Assembly: GCF_000428885.1 (NCBI RefSeq)
Contig: NZ_AUAU01000006.1
Span: 124,001 to 188,000 of the forward strand
Length of the DNA stretch: 64,000 nucleotides
Origin: Geothrix fermentans DSM 14018
GTDB taxonomy: Bacteria; Acidobacteriota; Holophagae; Holophagales; Holophagaceae
Direction: 5' to 3'
Below, piece by piece: positions 6,952 through 14,967 of the stretch (its first letter is position 1; every line of letters starts with the position of its first letter). A program made the position numbers and the translations under genes. The notes under the pieces are model-generated. The model made no database searches, had not been told where the DNA came from, and was given only the letters and a program-made list of their open reading frames with translations.

Positions 6952-9489
6952 TTGACCCCCGACACGCCTCATTTCGGATCCTACCGACTGCTCGTCCTCC
7001 TGGGCGAAGGGGCCATGGGCGAGGTCTGGAAGGCCCTGGATCTCCGCCTCGAGCGGGAGGTGGCGCTCAAGATCCTCAAGGATGCCGACGATCTGCGCCG
7101 CAAGGCCCTCATCGGCGAGGCCAAGCTGGCCTGCCAGCTCAACCACCCCAACATCGCCCACATCTACGACGCCGGCGAGGTGGACGGCACGCCCTACATC
7201 GCCATGGAGCTGGTGGAGGGGGAGACCCTCCGCGCCCTGGTGGGCCGCCCCCTGGACGGGGCCGCGCTCCAGGACCTGGCCCGCCAGGCGGCCGCGGCCC
7301 TCCACCACGCCCACCAGAAGGGCATCGTCCACCGCGATATCAAGCCGGAGAACATGCTCCTCACGGAGGATGGCCAGCTCAAGATCCTGGACTTCGGCAT
7401 CGCCCGCCGCGGCGTCGAGGACCTGCCCCTGGGCCAGACGTCTCACCACATGACCCTGGTGGAGAGCACGGCGCCGGGCTACAGCCAGGGCACGCCCGCC
7501 TACATGAGCCCGGAGCAGGCCAACGGCCAGCCCCTCACGGGCCAGTCGGACCAGTTCAGCCTGGGCGTGGTGCTCTACGAGCTGGCCACGGCCCACCATC
7601 CCTTCCGCCGGGCCAGCCTGGTGGACACGCTCTACGCCGTGACGAGGGACGAGCCCCGGCCCCTGTCCGAGCTGCGCCCCGACCTGCCGCGCACCCTCCA
7701 GGACGCCATCCACCGGCTGATGTCCAAGGAGGCGCGGAATCGCTTCCCCAACCTCCAGGCCTTGGCGGCGGGGCTCTCCGAGGACAACCCCACGGCCCAG
7801 GCGCCCCACCTCAGCCTGTCGGCCCGCCAGCTCCGGCCCTCGAAGCTCCGGTGGGCCCTGACAGCCGCGGCCACCCTCCTGGTGGTGGGCGCGGGGGTGG
7901 GCGTGTTCCTCAACCGGCGGGCCCTGGCCACGGGGCTGGGCGCGGCCCGGAGGGCCTCCCGGGAGGACTTCACCAAGGGTCGGCGCGTGGTGGCCATCCT
8001 GCCCCTGGAGCAGCTGCAGCCGGACGCGGAGCATGCCTGGCTGAGCAACAGCTTCGCGGACGCCATGGCCTACGGGCTCGTCCGGCGCGAGGACCTGCTG
8101 GTGGTGGACCGCCTGCGGGTGGTGGAGGCCATGAACCAGCTGGGCGACACGCCGGGCCGGGCGCCGAAGGCCCTGGGCGAGCTGGGGCGCCAGCTCAAGG
8201 CCGAGCTGCTGGTGCTGGGCAGCTATCAGGTGGTGGGCGGCCAGCTGCGCATGGGCGTCCGGGTGGTGGACGCGGCCCTGGGCTCCACCCGGCACCAGTT
8301 CCAGCTGGACCGGCCCGTGGCGGACCTGCTCAAGCTGGAGGACGAGCTGCAGCAGCGCCTGCCGCAGGAGATGGGCCTGGGCGGCGATGCCGGAGGGCCC
8401 CGCATCCAGGCCCGGAACCCGCGGACCCGCGAGCTCTACACCAAGGCCCTCCAGGTCATCACGGAGGGCAACCAGGACTCGGTGCAGCTGGCCAACTCCC
8501 TGTTGCAGACCGCCATCGAGATCGAGCCGGACTACGCCCCGGCCCGGGCCGAGTACGCCTGGACCCTGGCGGAGCTGGGCGCCACGCGGGCGCTGAGCCA
8601 GGGGCGCTTCGCCGAGGGCCAGGTCCTGCTGCGCCAGGGGAAGGCCGCCGCCGAGGCCGCCATCGCCTTGGATCCCGGCGCCTCCCAGGCCTACCGGGCC
8701 CTCGGCTCCATCCTGCTGCGGCTGGGGGACCTGGAAGGGGCCAGCCGCTCGGCCCTGCAGGCCGTGCGCCTCGATCCGGCGGACCACAAGGCCTACGACG
8801 TGCTGGCGGACGTCTTCGCGGGCCTGGAGGGCGAGGACAACCACCAGGCTGCCCGCCGCTACTTCGAGAAGTCGCTCTCCCTGTTCCCCGAGGGCTGGCA
8901 GGCCCACCACCGCTACGGCGTGCTGCTGCAGAACGACGGGGAGCTGCCCCTGGCCCTCCAGCATGCGGACCGGGCCCTGGCCCTGCGCCCGGCAGCGGAG
9001 TACGCCTACGTCACGGCGGCGGACGCCCTGCTGTGGATGGGCCGGGCGCCGGAGGCGGAGATCCGCCTGCGGGCGGGCCTCCGCGAAGTGCCCGGTTCCA
9101 ACGTTCTGCGCAGCCTCATGGCCTACGCCGCCTGGGAATGCCAGGACTCCGGCACTGCCCAGGGCTACCTGCGCGAGCTGGAGGGGGCCTGGCCCGCGGA
9201 CCACTCCAGCACCGTGTTCCTCGCGGGTCTGAAGAAGGCCGTGGAGGGAGATCCCGCCGGCACCGTGGCCCTCTTCCGTGGCTATCGGCAGAAACTCCTG
9301 GATTCGGACCTGGCGGCGAAGAAGCACAACGAGAAGCGGGTGCTCTCCGTGAACCTCTACTTCATGGCCCGCACGGCGGCGAAGCTGGGGCAGGCCGCCG
9401 AGGCCCGGAGCCTGCTGGACCTGGCGGACCGCCTGCACCCCGGCAAGCGCCGCGTGGCCCAGCAGGACCCGGCCTTCAAGGCAGGTTAG
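6952..9489 (+). CDS. transmembrane Ser/Thr protein kinase with TolB-like and TPR regions
   Basis: 845 aa from a TTG with AAGGA 6 nt upstream. The kinase domain (about residues 9-290) has GEGAMGEVW, ALKIL, VHRDIKPEN, LDFGIA and GTPAYMSPEQ, so it appears catalytically competent. One membrane helix (about 299-320) follows. The extracytoplasmic part starts with VVAILPLEQL...AWLSNSFADAM, like the TolB/FlgO-type domains attached to kinases and cyclases, then several TPR-type helical repeats (about 490-845). It probably phosphorylates cytoplasmic targets in response to a periplasmic signal. Convergent with plsC, 6 bp apart. Confidence 0.9.
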   Translation: MTPDTPHFGSYRLLVLLGEGAMGEVWKALDLRLEREVALKILKDADDLRRKALIGEAKLACQLNHPNIAHIYDAGEVDGTPYIAMELVEGETLRALVGRPLDGAALQDLARQAAAALHHAHQKGIVHRDIKPENMLLTEDGQLKILDFGIARRGVEDLPLGQTSHHMTLVESTAPGYSQGTPAYMSPEQANGQPLTGQSDQFSLGVVLYELATAHHPFRRASLVDTLYAVTRDEPRPLSELRPDLPRTLQDAIHRLMSKEARNRFPNLQALAAGLSEDNPTAQAPHLSLSARQLRPSKLRWALTAAATLLVVGAGVGVFLNRRALATGLGAARRASREDFTKGRRVVAILPLEQLQPDAEHAWLSNSFADAMAYGLVRREDLLVVDRLRVVEAMNQLGDTPGRAPKALGELGRQLKAELLVLGSYQVVGGQLRMGVRVVDAALGSTRHQFQLDRPVADLLKLEDELQQRLPQEMGLGGDAGGPRIQARNPRTRELYTKALQVITEGNQDSVQLANSLLQTAIEIEPDYAPARAEYAWTLAELGATRALSQGRFAEGQVLLRQGKAAAEAAIALDPGASQAYRALGSILLRLGDLEGASRSALQAVRLDPADHKAYDVLADVFAGLEGEDNHQAARRYFEKSLSLFPEGWQAHHRYGVLLQNDGELPLALQHADRALALRPAAEYAYVTAADALLWMGRAPEAEIRLRAGLREVPGSNVLRSLMAYAAWECQDSGTAQGYLRELEGAWPADHSSTVFLAGLKKAVEGDPAGTVALFRGYRQKLLDSDLAAKKHNEKRVLSVNLYFMARTAAKLGQAAEARSLLDLADRLHPGKRRVAQQDPAFKAG

Positions 9490-9495
9490 GCGCTC

Positions 9496-10242
9496 TCAGG
9501 CCGCGCTGCGGGCCTCGGCCATCAGGGCCTCGATGCGCCCGCGCACCTCGAGCATGAGCGACTCGCGGTCGGGGTGGGCCGCGGTGTCCACGAGGTCGCC
9601 CACCGCCACCACGTAGCGGCCCGGGCGCAGGCGCATGCTCCCCGGGGGCAGGACCTCCCGGCCGCCCACGGTGGCCATGGGCACGATGGGCACGCCCGCA
9701 TCCAAGGCCAGGGCGAAGCCGCCCTTCTTGAAGGGCAGCATCTCGCCGGTGCGGCTGCGGGTGCCCTCCGGGAAGATCACCACGTTCTTGCCGCCCCGGA
9801 TCTCGGCGGCGGCCTCCTGGATGCTCTTGATGGCGCGGTCCCGGTCGCCCCGGTCGATGAAGATCACCCCGGCCACCCAGGCGGCCCAGCCCACGAAGGG
9901 GATATACTTCACCTCCTTCTTGGCGATGTAGACCGCGGGCACCGGGAGGATCCCGATGAGGACCGGGGGATCCAGCTGGCTCTCGTGGTTCGACATGAAG
10001 ATCACGGGCTGGCGGCCCTCCCGGACGGCCTCCGGCAGCCGCTCCCAGCCCGTCAGGACCAGGGGGATCCGGCAGAACCAACCCAGGCCGCGGGCGTACA
10101 GGGGGCCGATGCCGAAGAAGGCCCGCCGGCGCCCCACGACCGGAACCGCCAGGAGGATGCCGACCACGACGACCGGCACCAGGACCATGCCCCAGACGGC
10201 CATCACAACCGCACCCCATCCCGTGTTCCGCCAGTTGGCCAC
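9496..10242 (-). CDS. plsC: 1-acyl-sn-glycerol-3-phosphate acyltransferase
   Basis: 248 aa from a GTG behind GGAGGAG. An N-terminal membrane anchor (about residues 10-34) is followed by the catalytic NHESQLDP (NHx4D) motif and FPEGTRSRTG, the glycerol-3-phosphate binding motif, then VPMATVGG. This matches PlsC, which makes phosphatidic acid at the inner membrane. Length is normal. Monocistronic as far as can be seen; convergent with the kinase. Confidence 0.9.
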   Translation of the reverse strand: MANWRNTGWGAVVMAVWGMVLVPVVVVGILLAVPVVGRRRAFFGIGPLYARGLGWFCRIPLVLTGWERLPEAVREGRQPVIFMSNHESQLDPPVLIGILPVPAVYIAKKEVKYIPFVGWAAWVAGVIFIDRGDRDRAIKSIQEAAAEIRGGKNVVIFPEGTRSRTGEMLPFKKGGFALALDAGVPIVPMATVGGREVLPPGSMRLRPGRYVVAVGDLVDTAAHPDRESLMLEVRGRIEALMAEARSAA

Positions 10243-10287
10243 GACGCTCCTCCGTGCTATTCAACCTATCAGTTCTGGAGGCCACCC

Positions 10288-10506
10288 GTGGGCATCACCG
10301 AGCAGATCCTGGCCGATCACGCCGCGCGCAAGGACGCCGACGGCGTCACCTGGTTCACCGAGGCCGACCTGGCGCGGCTGGGCATCCACGACCGGCTCTT
10401 CACCATCATGCAGAACGTCCAGCACACGCTGCGGCTACGGAAGGCCAAGCAGGTGGTCGAGAGCCACGGCTGCACGGACCGCTGGAGCCTCGAGGACACG
10501 CACTGA
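10288..10506 (+). CDS. small protein of unknown function
   Basis: 72 aa from a GTG with TGGAGG 7 nt upstream. The frame is helical and charged (DHAARKDADG, TEADLARLG), ends SHGCTDRWSLEDTH, and has no signal peptide or membrane segment. The strong RBS and codon usage support it. Divergent from plsC with only 45 bp between starts. No family recognised. Confidence 0.6.
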   Translation: MGITEQILADHAARKDADGVTWFTEADLARLGIHDRLFTIMQNVQHTLRLRKAKQVVESHGCTDRWSLEDTH

Positions 10507-10513
10507 GGGCGGA

Positions 10514-11413
10514 CTACGCCCGCTTCAGCCAGCTCTCGCGCCAGTAGAGGATGTTGTTGCGGGGGCAGTTCTTGCTGCACACCCCCCGGCAGGTCACGCC
10601 CTTCAGGGAGACCGTGTGGGCCAGGTGGACCATCTTTCCGGTCTCCTCGAGGATGATCCGCTCCAGGGGCTGGTCCACCTGGAAGCGCTTCCCGGCGTGC
10701 TCGGACATGCCGGGTTCGAAGGTCAGCCCGCGGTTCTTCCCCTCGGCGTCCAGGGTGGCCCGGATTTCAGGCCCGCTGAGCACCTCCACCCAGTCGCCGG
10801 GAAGGAGCCCCAGGTCCCCCGCGGGGGTGCTTCGCCGGGAGCCGGCCAGGGCCCCGGCCGGCCGCCGGCCCAGGAGGTGGAGGAAGCGGTTGAAGGTGGT
10901 GCCGAGGAAGATCCGGAGGAAGTCGGGCACCGTCAGCTCGCCCCGGCGGATCTCCAGGAAAAAGTGGGAGAGGTCCCAGCGGGACAGGGGCCGGGAGGCC
11001 GCGAGCAGCTCCGTGGACTGGCAGACGTAACGGTCCTCCCGTCGCGTGGGGAGGTCCACCGGGAAGGCCGCGTCTGGAGCCCCGGAAGGCGCCACGGGCC
11101 CGTCCGCGCGGAGCCAGGCCTCCTTCCAGAAGAACAGGCAGCCCCGCTGGCACCCATCATGGGCGGACCCGTCACAGCGGAGGTCCTCCAGGAGGATCGT
11201 CCCGCCCAGGCGGCGGAAGCCCGCGCCCTCCACGCAGGTCTTGTCCGCGTGGCGGTGGACGCGGGCCTGGGTCCTGCAGAACCGGGCCATCTCCGGCATG
11301 AAGGGCAGACCGTCCAGTTTCCCGTCCACATCCAGCGTGGCCGCGATCTCCGCCGCGCCGCGGATGAAGACCGGCTGGCCTTGGGCGTATTCCTGAGGGT
11401 TGGTGGAGGTCAT
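10514..11413 (-). CDS. internally duplicated cysteine-containing protein of unknown function
   Basis: 299 aa. Two homologous ~90-residue halves, one at each end, share the pattern EI-ATLD--GK--GL-F-P-M, then a cysteine cluster and a final W-E-WL. The N-terminal copy has RCDGSAHDGCQRGC ending FFWKEAWL. The C-terminal copy has CRGVCSKNCPRN ending LYWRESWLKRA. A helical linker joins them. The cysteine clusters suggest a metal or Fe-S site, but this is inference. A TTG at 11440 would add nine residues; the ATG at 11413 was preferred. No function known to me. Confidence 0.75.
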   Translation of the reverse strand: MTSTNPQEYAQGQPVFIRGAAEIAATLDVDGKLDGLPFMPEMARFCRTQARVHRHADKTCVEGAGFRRLGGTILLEDLRCDGSAHDGCQRGCLFFWKEAWLRADGPVAPSGAPDAAFPVDLPTRREDRYVCQSTELLAASRPLSRWDLSHFFLEIRRGELTVPDFLRIFLGTTFNRFLHLLGRRPAGALAGSRRSTPAGDLGLLPGDWVEVLSGPEIRATLDAEGKNRGLTFEPGMSEHAGKRFQVDQPLERIILEETGKMVHLAHTVSLKGVTCRGVCSKNCPRNNILYWRESWLKRA

Positions 11414-11521
11414 GGGGGTCCGCAGGGTGGCGGTGCGCAAAACGCAGGGGGTCTGTGGCCAAGCATAGCCCAGGCCCCCTTGCGCGCACGCCCCTCCCCC
11501 CCGGTTACCGGGGTTCCGGCG

Positions 11522-12238
11522 TCAGGCCTGGGCGACAGCCTCCATGGCCAGGGCCCGGGGATGGAGGATCTGGTTCTCCAGGTAGATGTGCAGGTGCAGG
11601 TCCTGCTCCAGGGTCTCGAAGCCGTCATAGAGGGCCCGGAAGGTGTTGCAGCCGTCCGGCGGCACGGTGTAGGCCCCCGTGAGGGCCCGCAGCTCGACCA
11701 GCAGGGCGCCCACGGCCTCGTGCTCCATCTCCATGACGCGGATGGGGCTCTGCACGCTGCCGAAGCAGGAGGAGCCGGACTGGCCCGCCTCCATCTGGCG
11801 GATGTAGGGGAAGAGGATCTGCTCTTCCTTCATCATGTGGGGCATGAGGTCCGCGACCAGGGCCTGGAAGATCTCGTTCACGCGGGCCTGCTCGGGATGC
11901 CGCTCGCCGTGGGCCCGGAGCACCTTGCCCATGAGCATGTCCAGGCGGGGCAGTTCCTCGCGCAGGTAGTCGTGGTGCTTGGCCACGATGTGCTGGGTGA
12001 GGTCCGCCAGGGTGGCCTGGGTCCAGTCCCGGGGGGAGGGGATGCCGGCGGCGAAGGGCTCCAGGGTCTCCAGTCCCTTCAGGACCGCCTCCGGGGCCTG
12101 GTTCGCCACCTGGCAGGCCTCGCCCAGGCTGCGGTGGCCACCGCAGCAGTAGTCGATGCCCAGGCGCTCGAAGTAGCGCATGGTCTCGGGGCGCTCCAGC
12201 ACCAGCTCGCCCACCTTGGTGTTCAGTTCCACGTTCAT
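11522..12238 (-). CDS. iron-sulfur cluster repair di-iron protein (RIC/YtfE/ScdA)
   Basis: 238 aa from an ATG behind GAGGAG. The N-terminal ScdA-type domain (DUF542) has the signature GIDYCCGGHRSL. A hemerythrin-like domain with spaced histidines (AKHHDYLREELP, MPHMMKEEQILFPYI, EMEHEAVG, LHLHIYLENQILHP) provides the di-iron ligands. The family repairs Fe-S clusters after nitrosative or oxidative damage in the cytoplasm. The upstream region has an imperfect palindrome (12310-12326) that may bind a redox or NO-responsive regulator. Confidence 0.92.
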   Translation of the reverse strand: MNVELNTKVGELVLERPETMRYFERLGIDYCCGGHRSLGEACQVANQAPEAVLKGLETLEPFAAGIPSPRDWTQATLADLTQHIVAKHHDYLREELPRLDMLMGKVLRAHGERHPEQARVNEIFQALVADLMPHMMKEEQILFPYIRQMEAGQSGSSCFGSVQSPIRVMEMEHEAVGALLVELRALTGAYTVPPDGCNTFRALYDGFETLEQDLHLHIYLENQILHPRALAMEAVAQA

Positions 12239-12309
12239 GCCGGCTCCTCGGCGGGGTCCATCCCCTGGCACTCAAGATGAGGCCTTCCACCCGTGAGGAT
12301 AATCACATC

Positions 12310-12326
12310 TTGACTAAAAAGGTCAA
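12310..12326. promoter_or_regulatory. operator-like palindrome upstream of the RIC gene
   Basis: TTGACTAAAAAGGTCAA: TTGAC and GTCAA half-sites around a 7-nt AT-rich centre, 72 bp upstream of the RIC start. Half-sites resemble CRP/FNR-family sites, but the spacing is longer than the usual 4 nt, so another regulator is possible. Confidence 0.35.
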
Positions 12327-12360
12327 ATTTTCTTAAATAACTCGAACGTCCCATTCAAAG

Positions 12361-12387
12361 TGTTGATTGTATTTTATTTAATCAACA
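12361..12387 (-). terminator. possible hairpin terminator after the GlmS paralogue
   Basis: TGTTGATT and AATCAACA form an 8-bp stem around an 11-nt AT-rich loop, overlapping the TAA stop of the minus-strand gene. The stem is weak and no clear U-run follows, so an operator role is equally possible. Confidence 0.3.
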
Positions 12388-14834
12388 GTGATGGACTTCG
12401 ACACGTTCTTGGGGGCGTCGGGATGGACGCCATGGTCGGCCACGGCCAGGCGGTCCAGGTACTCCATCTTCAACACGGACATGCGGAAGGCCAGGCGCTG
12501 GAGGACCACGGAGGCGGCGAAGACGAACAGGTTGGCGTCGCCGCAGGGTGGCACCTCGAGGTACTTGGACCAGTAGCGGTCCTGGCCCATGGGTTTTCCG
12601 GCCACGGCCAGGGCCAGCTCGGGGTTCTTCTCGGCGATGAGGAGGATGTCCGCGCCGCGGATCTTGTGGGTGTGGATCTGGCTGATGGTGATGCGCACGT
12701 CCCGCTCCTCGGCGGGGCACACGAAGAGCAGGGGGTAGTTCGAGAACCGCGTCTCCACCAGCTCCGGCCAGGCCTGGAGGGCTTCGATGCCCCCGGCGAA
12801 GGGCCGGCCGTCCCGGTGCTGCTCGTAGACCTCCAGCAGGCCGGCGAGATCCTGGATGGAGAACAGCGTGTTCTTCCCCAGGATGGTGTTGGGCCCGTGC
12901 TTGAACTCGGCGGCGTCGTAGCCCTCGGCGTGGTTCAGCACCACCTCGCGGATCTTCAGCGCGCCCTCCCGGGCCAGGCCGATGAGGCCCGTGCCCAGGA
13001 TGTGGAGGGACGGTTCCAGGTAGAGGCGCTTCGCGGCCTCCTCCACATCGGTCTCGCAGCGGCGCAGGGTCTCGGCGATGAGCTCCTTGGCCCGCTCAAG
13101 GTTCGCGGCGATCTTGCGCTCCGTGAGCGAGAAGGAGGCCGCCAGCACGTAGAGGATGGCCACCTGGTTGAGGAAGCTCTTGGTGGCGGCCACGGCGATC
13201 TCGGGACCGCAGAGGATGGGCAGGTAGAACTCGGAGAGCTCCTGGGGGATGCGGCTGTTCTCGTTGTTCACCAGCGCGATGCGGCGCAGGGCCGGGACGC
13301 GGGCCCGCACATCCTGGAAGATGTCCACCAGATCCTTGGTCTCGCCGGACTGTGTGATGCCGAGGAGCAGGTCGTGAGGCTGGAGGGCGTTCAGGTACAT
13401 GGACCGGAACTGCCCCGGGTTGCAGGGGAAGACGCCCACCCCAGCCAGACCGTTGAAGAATGTGGCCGCCACCAGGGCCGCGTGGTACGAGGTGCCCGAG
13501 GCCACCAGGAAGACGCGGCCGCCCTCCTTCTGGGACTCGCGGATGGCCTGCACCAGGTCCTGGAGGTGCCGCGTGACCCGGCGGCGCTTCTTCCAGACGA
13601 AGAGGAGGTCGAAGAGGGCCAGGGCCTGGGAGGCCGAAGGCTCCAGGCGCCCCAGGTCCGCCAGCAGCTGGCGTTCGTCCGAGACCGGCTGGCCGTGGGC
13701 GCGCAGTACGTCCGCGTGAGGCTCCACGCGGGCGGCCAGCTCTCGGTGGACGGGGTCCGCCAGCAGGCCTCCGAAGGCCTTCCGCAGGGCCGCCTCCCCC
13801 GGGACCTCGTACAGGGCCAGGACCTTGGCCACCAGGGCCTTGCAGAGGTCCTGGCGATCCTCGAAGGCGGCGAAGAGGCCCTCGGTCCCCGCATCGCGGA
13901 AGTAGTAGCGCAGCACCTCGTCCAGGTTGTCCGGCGCCGAGGCGATCTCCTGCTCCATGAAGTAGCGGTAGGGCGCCCGCAGCCCCGTGTCGCGCACGTT
14001 CAGCTTGGAGCGCTTGGGCCGCGGAACGGAGAAGGCGAGCGACTCTCCGAGGGTGAAGACCAGGTACTCCCGTTCCGTGAACCAGATGCCCTCGCCCTCC
14101 GAGAGCGGAATGAGCATGCGGGTTTTGGAGAGCACCGAGGTGAGGTCGCTGGAGACCACCACGAAGTCGCCGTGGGCGTCGCTTCCGATTCCCGCGTATA
14201 GCGAGGATCCCGACTTCACCGCCACCACGCCGGGCACCTTGGGATCGGCGAAGGCGGCGGCGTAGGAGCCCTCGGCTTTCGCGTCGGCCTTGCGGGCGGC
14301 GTCGATCAGCAGGAAGGCGCCCTCGGGGATGGCGCCCGCAAGTCCGGCGGCGGTATGGGCCGTGTGGCAGGCGGCCAGGGTCGGTCCGGGATCCGCCAGG
14401 TTGGCGGCGTAGGCGTCCTCGGTGAGGTGGGTGATCATCTCGCCGTCGTTGTCGGACTTCACGCTGTGGCCCTGGGCCGTGAGCGCGGGCTTGAGCGCGT
14501 CCGTGTTGGAGATGTTGCCGTTGTGGGCGCCCACCATCTCGACCTTGCAGCGCACGTGGTGGGGCTGGCTGTTCACGTCCGTCACTGCGCCGTAGGTGGC
14601 CCAGCGCACCTGGCCGATGAAGCGCTGGCCGGGCTGCCGGTCGATGCCCAGCTCCGGCACCACGCGGCTGGGGGCGCCGACTTTCTTGAGGAGCGTGATG
14701 GCGCCGTCATTGCCGATGAAGGAGGCGCCGGTGGAGTCGTAGCCCCGGTATTCCAGCCGCTTCAGCAGCTCCCCGGCCTCATGGCCCATGGCGGCGACTT
14801 CAGTGGCATAGCAGAGCGAGACGATTCCACACAC
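12378..14834 (-). CDS. enlarged GlmS-like glutamine amidotransferase/SIS isomerase paralogue
   Basis: 818 aa from GTG, with the catalytic Cys as residue 2 (VCGIVS). The N-terminal class-II glutamine amidotransferase domain has LEYRGYDSTGAS, VRWATYG and GAHNGNISN. Two SIS sugar-isomerase domains follow: SGTSYHAALVAA (about 430-560) and GTGLIGLAREGALKIREV (about 605-760). The C-terminus KNVSKSITVD matches the GlmS tail. It is ~200 residues longer than canonical GlmS, mostly in a linker at about 290-430. The canonical gene is at 27388-29220, so this paralogue may use another ketose phosphate or make a different amino sugar (inference). Confidence 0.88.
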   Translation of the reverse strand: MCGIVSLCYATEVAAMGHEAGELLKRLEYRGYDSTGASFIGNDGAITLLKKVGAPSRVVPELGIDRQPGQRFIGQVRWATYGAVTDVNSQPHHVRCKVEMVGAHNGNISNTDALKPALTAQGHSVKSDNDGEMITHLTEDAYAANLADPGPTLAACHTAHTAAGLAGAIPEGAFLLIDAARKADAKAEGSYAAAFADPKVPGVVAVKSGSSLYAGIGSDAHGDFVVVSSDLTSVLSKTRMLIPLSEGEGIWFTEREYLVFTLGESLAFSVPRPKRSKLNVRDTGLRAPYRYFMEQEIASAPDNLDEVLRYYFRDAGTEGLFAAFEDRQDLCKALVAKVLALYEVPGEAALRKAFGGLLADPVHRELAARVEPHADVLRAHGQPVSDERQLLADLGRLEPSASQALALFDLLFVWKKRRRVTRHLQDLVQAIRESQKEGGRVFLVASGTSYHAALVAATFFNGLAGVGVFPCNPGQFRSMYLNALQPHDLLLGITQSGETKDLVDIFQDVRARVPALRRIALVNNENSRIPQELSEFYLPILCGPEIAVAATKSFLNQVAILYVLAASFSLTERKIAANLERAKELIAETLRRCETDVEEAAKRLYLEPSLHILGTGLIGLAREGALKIREVVLNHAEGYDAAEFKHGPNTILGKNTLFSIQDLAGLLEVYEQHRDGRPFAGGIEALQAWPELVETRFSNYPLLFVCPAEERDVRITISQIHTHKIRGADILLIAEKNPELALAVAGKPMGQDRYWSKYLEVPPCGDANLFVFAASVVLQRLAFRMSVLKMEYLDRLAVADHGVHPDAPKNVSKSITVD

Positions 14835-14918
14835 GGGGCGACTCCAGCAGACAGGTCCAAACGACCATCTTGGTGGGTTTCAGGGGCGTGTTCAAACCTG
14901 GGAAGAGCTAAAAGATCA

Positions 14919-14942
14919 ACGCCAAGACGCGAAGACGCCAAG
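14919..14942. repeat. octamer tandem repeat
   Basis: Three units ACGCCAAG, ACGCGAAG, ACGCCAAG in tandem, in the 133-bp gap between two minus-strand genes. Same style as the octamer repeats at 31748-31825, 6731-6754 and 16262-16285. Confidence 0.7.
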
Positions 14943-14967
14943 AAAGGCTTCCAATCATCTCTTGTCC

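Noticed and set aside
6940-9438. 832-codon minus-strand open frame
   Set aside because: Antisense shadow of the Ser/Thr kinase gene; composition is atypical and no start site is evident.
12360-14201. 613-codon plus-strand open frame
   Set aside because: Antisense shadow of the GlmS paralogue.
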